Of a stretch of DNA of 8,498 nucleotides, positions 1-5,629 are shown in pieces. The position numbers and the translations under genes were made by a program. The stretch is from an uncultured Alphaproteobacteria bacterium (GTDB lineage Bacteria; Pseudomonadota; Alphaproteobacteria; Reyranellales; Reyranellaceae): NCBI GenBank assembly GCA_903929895.1, contig CAIYWM010000251.1:1-8498 (forward strand), in the 5' to 3' direction. The notes under the pieces were generated by a model, which saw nothing but the letters and a program-made list of their open reading frames with translations, had not been told where the DNA came from and made no database searches. Each line of letters begins with the position of its first letter. Within the stretch, counting starts at the first letter, position 1.

Positions 1-161
1 CGCCATGGACGGTGGCGACGCATCCCTCGAACCCGAAGCTGATCTTCGTCTGCTCCAACCTCGGCCAGCTCTTCCGCTCGACCGACGGCGGCGAGACCTG
101 GACCAAGCTCCCGCGCGAGTTCGGCGAGGTCCGCAGCACGATCTGGCAGCCGCTGCCCTGA
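1..161 (+). CDS. C-terminal end of a BNR/Asp-box repeat protein (partial)
   Basis: This is the 3' end of a gene that starts before the window; the first complete codon begins at position 3 and the TGA is at 159-161, leaving 52 residues. The reading frame contains S-T-D-G-G-E-T-W, a textbook Asp-box (SxDxGxTW) as found in BNR-repeat beta-propellers such as sialidase-like and WD40/YVTN/BNR-like proteins, preceded by a strand-like stretch (LIFVCSNLGQLFR). The last residues (STIWQPLP) fit the closing strand of such a propeller. The Asp-box is a structural turn and says nothing about substrate, and the catalytic part, if any, is outside the window. No gene follows for 290 bp, so it appears to end its transcription unit. 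I am sure of the frame and the Asp-box but not of any enzymatic role. Confidence 0.75.
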   Translation, partial: PWTVATHPSNPKLIFVCSNLGQLFRSTDGGETWTKLPREFGEVRSTIWQPLP

Positions 162-192
162 GTACCCACAACCCGCACCCGCACCCCCACAA

Positions 193-302
193 CCTCATCC
201 TGAGGAGGCCGCGCAGCGGCCGTCTCGAAGGATGGGCAACAAACGGGGTGCTCGTACCCACCCTTCGAGACGCGCTCCTGCGGAGCGCTCCTCAGGGTGA
301 GG
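193..302. repeat. REP-like inverted doublet, copy 1
   Basis: Two arms in inverted orientation, 193-240 and 256-302, lie 15 nt apart. Each arm has an outer box (CCTCATCCTGAGGAG in its consensus form), a terminal hairpin, and an inner box (GTCTCGAAGGATGGGC). The left arm pairs CATCCT (196-201) with AGGATG (229-234) around a GGCCGC-gca-GCGGCC hairpin (207-221). The right arm pairs CACCCT (259-264) with AGGGTG (294-299) around GCGCTCC-tgc-GGAGCGC (272-288). The T-A to C-G change in the right arm is compensated. The doublet lies between two + strand genes and could also act as a transcript-end hairpin, though no U-tract follows. Confidence 0.9.
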
Positions 303-320
303 CGTTTTCAGCAGCCCCGG

Positions 321-339
321 CGCGCAAGATTGTTGCGCG
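321..339. repeat. Short perfect hairpin downstream of doublet 1
   Basis: CGCGCAA (321-327) and TTGCGCG (333-339) form a perfect 7-bp inverted repeat around a 5-nt loop. No T-run follows, so it is not a convincing intrinsic terminator. It lies 113 bp upstream of the MBL-fold gene. Confidence 0.5.
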
Positions 340-370
340 AACGGTTATCACCTTGGGGTGCGACATTCAT

Positions 371-406
371 TTCGCCTGTTTCGTTTATTTCGCTTGTTTC
401 GATTAT
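371..406. repeat. Four tandem 9-nt units, TTCGnnnnn
   Basis: Four consecutive nonamers begin with TTCG: ttcgcctgt, ttcgtttat, ttcgcttgt, ttcgattat. They also read as two 18-nt units differing at two positions. The stretch is T-rich within a GC-rich background and sits 46 bp upstream of the MBL-fold start codon. It could be a minisatellite or a repeated protein-binding box; the sequence does not decide which. Confidence 0.65.
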
Positions 407-451
407 TCGCCAGACCTTCGACCTATCACCGACCCGCCAAAGGAGCCCGCG

Positions 452-1162
452 ATGAAAACCACCGTCGCCGAGATCGCGCCGAGCATCTACCGGCTCTCGA
501 CCTTCGTGCCCAACGTCGGACCGACCGGCTTCACCTTCAACCAGTTCCTGATCGACGCCGACGAGCCGCTGCTCTTCCACTACGGCCAGCGCAGCCTCTT
601 CCCGCTGATCGTCGAGGCGGTGAAGACCGTGATCCCGCTGACGAAGCTGCGCTGGACGACCTGCTCCCATGTCGAGGGCGACGAAAGCGGCGCGCTCAAC
701 CAGTGGCTCGCCGCCGCGCCCAACGCCCAGCCGGCGCACGGCCTGACCGGCTGCAACATCTGGCTCGCCGACATGGCCGACCGCCCGCCGCGCGCGCTCC
801 AGGACAACGAGGTGCTCGACCTCGGCGGCAAGCGGGTGCGCTGGCTCGACACGCCGCACGTGCCGCACAACTGGGACGCCGGCCTGATCTACGAGGAGAC
901 GACCGGCACGCTGTTCAGCAGCGACCTCTTCACCCAGACCGGCCCCGCCGATCCCACCACCGAAAGCGACATCGTCGCCCCCGCCATCGCGGTCGCCGAG
1001 CGCCTGCCGTTCATGCCGCCGACGCCGATGGCCGCGCCGACGTTACGCCGGCTGGCCACGCTGAAGCCGACGACGATCGCGCTGATGCACGGGCCGACGT
1101 TCAAGGGCGATGGGGCGGCGGCGTTGGAGGGGCTGGCGGAGCATTACTGGAAGACCATTTGA
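452..1162 (+). CDS. MBL-fold metallo-hydrolase with flavodiiron-type (ODP) metal ligands
   Basis: A 236-residue protein of the metallo-beta-lactamase fold. Its metal-ligand pattern is that of the oxygen-binding diiron (ODP) domain of flavodiiron proteins: H73-x-E75-x-D77, H139, D158 and H213. The H73-H139 distance (66) and the H139-D158 distance (19) match the family spacing closely. The glutamate in HxExD, where zinc MBL enzymes have HxHxD, is what points to iron and redox chemistry rather than beta-lactam or thioester hydrolysis. No flavodoxin or rubredoxin domain follows, so an electron donor would have to be separate; the physiological substrate cannot be read from the sequence. The ATG at 452 was chosen because AAAGGAG (439-445) lies 6 nt upstream and the protein matches the fold from its first residues; the open frame upstream runs through repeat DNA. 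It appears monocistronic. Confidence 0.85.
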   Translation: MKTTVAEIAPSIYRLSTFVPNVGPTGFTFNQFLIDADEPLLFHYGQRSLFPLIVEAVKTVIPLTKLRWTTCSHVEGDESGALNQWLAAAPNAQPAHGLTGCNIWLADMADRPPRALQDNEVLDLGGKRVRWLDTPHVPHNWDAGLIYEETTGTLFSSDLFTQTGPADPTTESDIVAPAIAVAERLPFMPPTPMAAPTLRRLATLKPTTIALMHGPTFKGDGAAALEGLAEHYWKTI

Positions 1163-1192
1163 CAGTCGGCAATCAACCATTAGTGGTATGAT
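1159..1192 (+). promoter_or_regulatory. Candidate promoter of the SIR2/HerA remnant (extended -10)
   Basis: TATGAT (1187-1192) is preceded by TG at 1184-1185, giving TGnTATGAT, an extended -10 element that depends little on a -35 box. A perfect TTGACA stands at 1159-1164 and overlaps the stop codon of the MBL gene, but its 22-bp spacing to the -10 is longer than the usual 17, so it may be incidental. Transcription would start near 1199, just before the dyad at 1210-1224 and 50 bp before the SIR2 start codon. This is a visual call. Confidence 0.35.
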
Positions 1193-1209
1193 CAATTGTC
1201 GGCCGCCCT

Positions 1210-1224
1210 TAGTTCGGCGAACTA
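1210..1224. promoter_or_regulatory. 15-bp dyad (7-1-7), possible operator
   Basis: TAGTTCG (1210-1216) and CGAACTA (1218-1224) form a perfect inverted repeat around a single central base. A 1-nt centre rules out an RNA hairpin and suggests a site for a dimeric DNA-binding protein. It lies just downstream of the predicted -10 and 26 bp before the SIR2-like start codon, a position where a bound repressor would block transcription. Confidence 0.35.
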
Positions 1225-1249
1225 GAACCTTGAGAGAGATGGCTCCTAA

Positions 1250-1420
1250 ATGGCTGAGATCGTCGAAATTGGAAAAGGCGAGAAGGACACCGCGGCATTT
1301 CTGGAGCCTTACATTCAGTCCGGTTCACTCAGCTTTCTCATCGGATCAGGAGCTTCGTTTATCGTCTGGAAACCTTTGAAGAGATCATCAAGGAAGGCCG
1401 TAAATTTGGGGTCTTCGTGA
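1250..1420 (+). pseudogene. 5' remnant of a SIR2-like (NAD+-hydrolase) antiphage gene
   Basis: The ATG at 1250 opens a 56-codon frame ending at the TGA at 1418-1420. Residues 1-36 look like the start of a SIR2-domain defence protein: an acidic N-terminal helix, then a hydrophobic strand LSFLIGSGAS (residues 27-36), which is the glycine-rich NAD-binding strand GxGxS of the SIR2 fold. After about residue 36 the frame passes into sequence that encodes HerA in another frame, so the last ~20 residues are nonsense. Full-length proteins of this kind have several hundred residues, so almost all of the gene, including the catalytic part, is gone. With the HerA fragment directly downstream, the parent locus is inferred to be a two-gene SIR2-HerA (Nezha-type) system, in which NAD+ depletion is coupled to a HerA ATPase ring. 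A weak GAGAGAG (1232-1238) precedes the start. The identification rests on a short motif and the neighbour. Confidence 0.65.
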
Positions 1421-1713
1421 CAATCTCCAGCCAACGCCCCAACGACATTTCTCATACGATCACATCACAGGCGCACAACTACTTCATACATCGACTGATC
1501 AATCAGCGGGACCTGCAATCGATCGCAAGTGCTGTCTCATACATTGACAAATTGACCGAAGAATCCATCCCTACCCTCCCGACAGGAACCTGCATTTTCA
1601 GTGGCATCGCTGGCCAAATGCCTTTGAAGCTTGCAATCTATCCTCTCGGCGAGCAGTTGCGGCCAAGAAGCGCAACTGTACGATTCCAAGACATCGTGCC
1701 TACTCCAAAGTAG
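1363..1713 (+). pseudogene. 3' remnant of a HerA-type ATPase/helicase gene
   Basis: About 116 residues of the C-terminal part of a HerA/FtsK-superfamily ATPase. The run LETFEEIIKEGRKFGVF followed by SSQRPNDIS and SQAHNYFIHRL is the conserved block after the Walker B region of HerA proteins (E-G-R-K-x-G then SQRP). It continues to a natural-looking C-terminus at the TAG (1711-1713). The Walker A and B motifs and everything before them are missing. The in-frame sequence upstream of ~1363 belongs to the SIR2 gene read out of frame, so the two halves are joined by a deletion near 1358-1366. A GTG at 1417 could start a 98-residue peptide, but it would lack an ATP site and have no clear ribosome binding site. 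GC is far below the surroundings (43% at 1441-1500 against 72% at 2161-2220, counted by hand), which suggests horizontal acquisition. Such HerA proteins form hexamers with SIR2 or nuclease partners in antiphage systems. Confidence 0.82.
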
Positions 1714-1742
1714 AAATCACAGATTTTCATCTCCTGTCGGTT

Positions 1743-1757
1743 CAACGTAATACGTTG
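1743..1757. promoter_or_regulatory. 15-bp dyad (7-1-7) upstream of the aldo/keto reductase
   Basis: CAACGTA (1743-1749) and TACGTTG (1751-1757) form a perfect inverted repeat around one base. It lies 29 bp upstream of the ATG of the reductase, a plausible operator position. It has the same 7-1-7 geometry as the dyad at 1210-1224 but an unrelated sequence. A matching regulator is not encoded in the window. Confidence 0.35.
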
Positions 1758-1786
1758 TGCGCCGCCAATGCCTGCCGGAGCTTGTC

Positions 1787-2752
1787 ATGGACCACCACCC
1801 CCTCGGAAACACCGGCCTCACCGTCTCCGTCGCCGGGCTCGGCTGCGGCGGCAACAGCCGGCTCGGGCTGGGGCGCGGGGCGAGTTTCGACGAGTGCGTG
1901 GGGGTCGCGCGGGCGGCGATCGATCTGGGGGTCAACTTCCTCGACACGGCCGAGGTCTACGGGACCGAGGAGATCGTGGGTGCGGCGGTGAAAGCCTATG
2001 ACCGTGACAGGCTGGTGATCTCGACCAAGGCGCTGTTCAAGACCGAGGACACGGCGGAGACGGTGACGCAGAAGGTCGAGGCGTCGCTGAAGCGGCTCGG
2101 GCTCGACCATGTCGACATCTTCCATTTCCACGCGGTCGGTCCCGCCGCCTACGAGCATCATCGCGACGTGCTGGCGCCGGCGCTGCTGCGGCTCAAGGAG
2201 CAGGGCAAGGTGCGCCATGTCGGCCTCACCGAGACGGGGCCGCGCGATCCGGAGCAGGCGATGCTCGCGCGCGCCGTCGAGGAGGCGCCGTGGGAGGTCA
2301 TCATGCTGGCCTACAGCCTGGTGAACCAGGGCGCGCGCACCAAGGTGTTCCCGGTGACCGTGCGGCGCGGCATCGGCACCTTGCTGATGTTCGTCGTGCG
2401 CAACATCTTCAGCAACGACGCCTACCGCCGTGCCGTGTTCGCGAAGCTGGTCGAGGACGGCCTGCTCGAGGCGTCGGTGCTGTCCCAGGGGAGCGCGGAC
2501 GGCGACCCGCTCGCCTTCCTCGTCGCCGAGGGCGGCGCGGCGAGCATCACCGATGCGGCCTATCGCTATGCGCGCCACGAGAAGGGCGCCGACGTCATCC
2601 TGTTCGGCACCGGCAACCGGGCGCATGTGAAGGCCAACATCGAGTCGATCCTGCGGCCGCCTCTGCCCGCGCCGGTGATCGAGCGGCTGCACCGGACCTT
2701 CGGGCACCTGAGCGGCGTCGGGCTGGATTTGCCGGGGCCGGTGAAGGCTTAG
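1787..2752 (+). CDS. Aldo/keto reductase family oxidoreductase
   Basis: A 321-residue NAD(P)H-dependent (beta/alpha)8-barrel oxidoreductase, the usual length for the AKR family and cytosolic by the absence of a signal peptide. The catalytic tetrad is visible in order: D53 and Y58 in FLDTAEVYG, K81 in VISTKA and H115 in DIFHFHAV. The N-terminal LGNTGLTVSVAGLGCGG is the standard opening strand of the family. A late GTGNRAHVKANIES segment (about residues 280-295) fits the cofactor-binding loop near the C-terminus. The substrate is not predictable; the compact N-terminus resembles bacterial AKRs acting on small aldehydes or sugars. The ATG at 1787 is preferred over the in-frame GTG at 1757 because GGAG (1777-1780) lies 6 nt upstream and homology begins right after it. 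It is preceded by a 15-bp dyad and followed by a repeat doublet, so it is probably transcribed alone. Confidence 0.92.
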   Translation: MDHHPLGNTGLTVSVAGLGCGGNSRLGLGRGASFDECVGVARAAIDLGVNFLDTAEVYGTEEIVGAAVKAYDRDRLVISTKALFKTEDTAETVTQKVEASLKRLGLDHVDIFHFHAVGPAAYEHHRDVLAPALLRLKEQGKVRHVGLTETGPRDPEQAMLARAVEEAPWEVIMLAYSLVNQGARTKVFPVTVRRGIGTLLMFVVRNIFSNDAYRRAVFAKLVEDGLLEASVLSQGSADGDPLAFLVAEGGAASITDAAYRYARHEKGADVILFGTGNRAHVKANIESILRPPLPAPVIERLHRTFGHLSGVGLDLPGPVKA

Positions 2753-2787
2753 GCTCTTTCCAAGTACGGTCAAATCACCATCCCCAA

Positions 2788-2897
2788 CCTCATGCTGAGG
2801 AGGCTGCGCAGCAGCCGTCTCGAAGCATGGGCACGCGCACCACGTCTGTTGCCCATCCTTCGAGACGCGCCGCTTCGCGGCGCTCCTCAGGATGAGG
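2788..2897. repeat. REP-like inverted doublet, copy 2
   Basis: The arms are 2788-2833 and 2849-2897. The left arm pairs CATGCT (2791-2796) with AGCATG (2824-2829), a compensated C-to-G change relative to the consensus CATCCT/AGGATG. Its terminal hairpin is GGCTGC-gca-GCAGCC (2802-2816). The right arm has the hairpin GCGCCGC-ttc-GCGGCGC (2867-2883). The right flank reads TAAGTGCTTG (2898-2907), identical to the flank of the GIY-YIG-carrying copy at 6074-6083. A degenerate extra outer box (CTCTCGGGATGAGGT) follows at 2914-2928. Confidence 0.9.
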
Positions 2898-2925
2898 TAA
2901 GTGCTTGGTCCGCCTCTCGGGATGA

Positions 2926-2949
2926 GGTGGCGGTGGTGGTGGTGGTGGG
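2926..2949. repeat. GGT trinucleotide microsatellite
   Basis: Eight GGN triplets, six of them GGT, run without interruption just after the second repeat doublet. It is not inside a supported gene. Such a tract is prone to slippage; no function is apparent. Confidence 0.7.
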
Positions 2950-2970
2950 TGAAGTCGAAGCGGAAGGCCT

Positions 2971-3165
2971 CTAGCAGTCCTCGTCGCGGACGACGAAGCG
3001 GGCCTGTTGGACTTCGTCCGCCGACCAGCCGTCGGCCTGCATCTGGATGCGGGCGCGGTCGACGTAGTCCTGGTCGAAGATCGGGGCGTGCACGAAGCCC
3101 AGCGCGATCGAATAGGAGCGGAGATATTCGTCGCGCAGGAAGACGTCGATGAGCTTGGTCGGCAC
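2971..3165 (-). pseudogene. Minus-strand gene fragment or small unknown gene (C-terminal 64 residues)
   Basis: On the minus strand a frame with strongly GC-biased third positions runs from about 3165 to the TAG at 2971-2973. It would begin at a GTG (3165-3163) and encode 64 residues, acidic and amphipathic, with segments LRDEYLRSYSIALGFVHAP and YVDRARIQMQADGWSADE. The codon pattern and the sensible, charged, helix-like sequence make it look truly coding, unlike the other antisense frames here. I see no Shine-Dalgarno before the GTG. The frame stays open to 3297, but beyond ~3165 its sequence loses that character and runs into the opposing SRPBCC gene. I therefore favour the 3' end of a gene whose 5' part was lost. 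I do not recognise the family. It is the only supported minus-strand coding sequence in the window. Confidence 0.4.
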
Positions 3166-3253
3166 GACGGAACTAATGCCAGCCAATAGTGAAGCTATTT
3201 TGAAGGCGCGCACCGCCCGGGCGAGACTGGGCGCCCCAGGGAGGATCAGAGCC

Positions 3254-3706
3254 ATGTCGACCGAGACCGGAACCGTCCGCTTCCATCGCGTGCTCACCGC
3301 CCCGCCCGAGCGCGTCTACCGCGCCTTCCTCGACGCCGACGCCATGTGCAAATGGCTGCCGCCGCACGGCTTCACCGGCCACATGCACTCGATGGATGCG
3401 CGCGTGGGCGGCGGCTACCGCATGACCTTCACCAACTTCTCGTCGGGCAACAGCCATTCCTTTGCCAGCACCTTCGTCGAGCTGGTGCCCAACGAGCGCA
3501 TCCGCCACACCGACACGTTCGACGATCCCAACCTGCCCGGCGAGATGCAGACCACGATCACCCTGCGCAAGGTGATGGTCGGCACCGAGATCGAGATCGT
3601 GCAGGAGGGCATCCCCGCCGTCATCCCGACCGAGGCCTGTTACCTCGGCTGGCAGGAATCGCTGACCCTGCTGGCGCAGCTGGTGCAGCCGGAGATTCCG
3701 GGGTGA
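3254..3706 (+). CDS. SRPBCC / AHSA1-like (START superfamily) protein
   Basis: A 150-residue single-domain protein of the AHSA1-like branch of the SRPBCC helix-grip fold. The opening V-x-F-H-R-V-L-x-A-P-P-E-R-V-Y-R-A-F, then M-C-K-W-L-P-P and the G-G-x-Y-R-M-T-F-T motif (around residues 53-61), are characteristic, as is the late E-A-C-Y-L-G-W-Q-E-S-L helix that closes the cavity. Members bind hydrophobic ligands or act as co-chaperone-like or cyclase-like proteins; the ligand here is unknown. Some family members are cotranscribed with an ArsR-type regulator, but none is present. The ATG at 3254 has AGGGAGGA (3238-3245) 8 nt upstream, which settles the start over the longer open frame from 3149. 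An inverted repeat begins 4 nt after the stop codon. Confidence 0.9.
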   Translation: MSTETGTVRFHRVLTAPPERVYRAFLDADAMCKWLPPHGFTGHMHSMDARVGGGYRMTFTNFSSGNSHSFASTFVELVPNERIRHTDTFDDPNLPGEMQTTITLRKVMVGTEIEIVQEGIPAVIPTEACYLGWQESLTLLAQLVQPEIPG

Positions 3707-3709
3707 TTC

Positions 3710-3809
3710 AAAGGTCCCTCGCTACGCTCGGGATGACAATCTTGTTGGACTTGGCGCAGGTGCGCCGGTGACAAAATAGCTGTCATCCCGAGCGCAGCGA
3801 GGGACCTTT
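3710..3809. repeat. Second inverted-repeat family (29-nt arms, nested hairpin)
   Basis: Arms 3710-3738 and 3781-3809 are inverted copies matching at 28 of 29 positions; the outer end is AAAGGTCCCTCGC and the inner end GGGATGACA. Between them a smaller hairpin GGCGCA-gg-TGCGCC (3753-3766) is nested. The arms contain the GTCATCCCGAGCGCAGCGAG-type sequence that I recall as a common dispersed bacterial intergenic repeat, unrelated in sequence to the REP-like doublets. It starts 4 nt after the SRPBCC stop and could fold in the transcript as a long hairpin. It occurs once in this window. Confidence 0.88.
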
Positions 3810-3921
3810 CCTCATCGCACTGAGCAGCTGCAGCGAACCCGCGCTCTGCGGCTTTGGAGAGGGACGCGGCCGGCCACCGGTGGTAGCGTTTCGCCCATAA
3901 GTTTCTGGGAGGAAACGCACA

Positions 3922-5595
3922 ATGAGCTACGACCTCGTGATCAAGAACGGCACCGTGGTCGATGGCACCGGCGCCGCGCGCTATCAGGCCGATGTCGCGA
4001 TCGTTGACGGCAAAGTGGCAGAGATCGGCAAGGTGACGGAGGGTGCGAAGCGCACCATCGACGCGCACGGGCTCGTGGTGGCGCCGGGCTTCGTCGATCC
4101 GCACACGCATTACGATGCGCAGATCTGCTGGGACGGCGCGGTGACGCCCTCCTCGTGGCACGGCGTCACCTCGGTGGTGATGGGCAATTGCGGCGTCGGC
4201 ATAGCGCCCTGCAAGCCCGAGACGCGCGAGATCGCCATGAAGGACCTGGTCAACGTCGAGGGCATTCCCTTCGACGTGCTGAACAAGGGCATCACCTGGG
4301 ACTGGGAGACCTTCCCCGAATTCATGGACGCCGCCGCGGCGCGCAAGCCGTCGCTCAACCTCGCCTTCATCGCGCCGCTGACGCCGTTCCGCCACTACGT
4401 GATGGGCGAGGCCTCGATGGACCGCGCGGCGACGCCGGCGGAGACGCAACGTATCGCGCGGCTGATCGGCGAGGCGATGGACGCCGGCGCGCTGGGCTTC
4501 TCCTCGACCACGCTCAACCAGCATATGGGCTTCGAGGGCAAGCCGCTGGCCTGCCGCAACGCCAGCCGCGAGGAGATGAAGGCCTATGCCAACCAGCTGA
4601 AGCAGCGCGGCCGGGGCACCATCGAGATCGCGCTCACGCGCCAGGTCGGCGTGCTGGAACAGGACCAGTGCGAGCTGCTCGACTTCCTGCTGGAGGAGAG
4701 CGGCCGGCCGGTGACCTTCATCGCGCTGTTCGACCGCGACGACATTCCCGAGGCGGTGCGCGACACGCTGCGCCGCGCCGCGCCGCAAATCGCCAAGGGC
4801 GCGCGGCCGCAGACCTCGCCGCTGCCGCTCACGCGCGAATGCAACATGGACAATCCCTTCGCCTTCGCCGCCTTCCCGGCGTGGAAGCGGGTGTTCGCCG
4901 ACACCTCGAAGGCAGCGCAGAGACTGGTCTATGCCGATCCGGCGTTCCGCGCCCAGTTCAAGGCCGACCTCAAGAACCCGACCGGCTTCAGCGACTGGCG
5001 CCGCGTCGTGGTCCACGACGTGCGCAATCCGGCGCTGAAGCACCTGGAGCGCAAGTCGATTGCCCAGATCGCGCAGGAGCAGGGCAAGGACAGCGTCGAC
5101 GCCTTCCTCGACACGGTGCTGGCCGACGATCTCGACACCGAGCTCACCATCTCCTCGTGGAACACGCGCGAGGACCGCATGCGCGAGCTGTTGAACAACC
5201 CCGCCATCCTGATGGCGCTGGGCGACGGCGGCGCCCATGTCGACATGCTGTGCGACGCTGGCTACCCGACCTACCTGCTGGGCACCTGGGTGCGCGAGAA
5301 GCAGGCGATCACGCTGGAGGAAGGCGTGCGCAAGCTCACGTCGGATCCGGCGGACCTGTTCGGCCTCAAGGACCGCGGCCGCTTGGCGAAGGGCGCGCCC
5401 GCCGACGTGGCGATCTTCGATCCCGCCGCGATCGGCTCCAGCAACCACGGCGAACGCCGCCACGACCTCCCCGGCGGCGCCAAACGCATCGTCATGCCGT
5501 CACGAGGTGTCGAATACACGGTGGTGAACGGCGCGATCACCTGGGAACAGGGACGGCTCACGGACGCAAAGGCTGGAGTGGTGTTGAGGGGGTAA
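3922..5595 (+). CDS. Amidohydrolase, N-acyl-D-amino-acid deacylase type
   Basis: A 557-residue metal-dependent amidohydrolase. An N-terminal beta-sandwich strand (YDLVIKNGTVVDGTG) leads into the TIM barrel with the metal-binding pair H61-x-H63 in GFVDPHTHYDAQ. C90 in GNCGVGIAPC sits 29 residues after H61, the same spacing as between H67 and C96 of D-aminoacylase. G-D435-G-G-A-H matches the catalytic-Asp region, and the C-terminal strand DVAIFDP returns to the sandwich. The family cleaves N-acyl or cyclic amide bonds, often of D-amino acids, but annotations are broad. Oddly, the T-H-x-R motif carrying the second histidine in D-aminoacylase is not visible; the corresponding strand reads EIALTR (235-240), while H201 lies in NQHMG. 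The substrate may therefore differ. GGGAGGAAA (3908-3916) precedes the ATG. A 10-bp palindrome, CCACCGGTGG (3874-3883), lies upstream. No signal peptide is seen. Confidence 0.88.
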   Translation: MSYDLVIKNGTVVDGTGAARYQADVAIVDGKVAEIGKVTEGAKRTIDAHGLVVAPGFVDPHTHYDAQICWDGAVTPSSWHGVTSVVMGNCGVGIAPCKPETREIAMKDLVNVEGIPFDVLNKGITWDWETFPEFMDAAAARKPSLNLAFIAPLTPFRHYVMGEASMDRAATPAETQRIARLIGEAMDAGALGFSSTTLNQHMGFEGKPLACRNASREEMKAYANQLKQRGRGTIEIALTRQVGVLEQDQCELLDFLLEESGRPVTFIALFDRDDIPEAVRDTLRRAAPQIAKGARPQTSPLPLTRECNMDNPFAFAAFPAWKRVFADTSKAAQRLVYADPAFRAQFKADLKNPTGFSDWRRVVVHDVRNPALKHLERKSIAQIAQEQGKDSVDAFLDTVLADDLDTELTISSWNTREDRMRELLNNPAILMALGDGGAHVDMLCDAGYPTYLLGTWVREKQAITLEEGVRKLTSDPADLFGLKDRGRLAKGAPADVAIFDPAAIGSSNHGERRHDLPGGAKRIVMPSRGVEYTVVNGAITWEQGRLTDAKAGVVLRG

Positions 5596-5629
5596 CCTCC
5601 CAAGGCTTTCCTTGCACGTTGGAAATGAA

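Noticed and set aside
193..302. CRISPR array
   Set aside because: The repeats are inverted doublets scattered kilobases apart, not regularly spaced direct repeats with unique spacers.
193..302. Repeat doublets as intrinsic terminators
   Set aside because: They form strong hairpins, but none is followed by a T-run. A role in transcript ends remains possible but is not shown.
5..451. The long open frame extending the MBL-fold gene upstream to position 5
   Set aside because: It translates the repeat doublet and the end of another gene out of frame. The ATG at 452 has a good ribosome binding site and the fold begins there.
1417..1713. A functional 98-residue gene starting at GTG 1417
   Set aside because: The peptide is only the C-terminal tail of HerA without ATP-binding motifs, and homology continues upstream of the GTG, so it is the end of a truncated gene.
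3640..5463. A 607-codon open frame on the minus strand across the amidohydrolase gene
   Set aside because: It is antisense to a gene with clear catalytic motifs; its translation is arginine/histidine/alanine-rich low-complexity sequence typical of antisense frames in GC-rich DNA.
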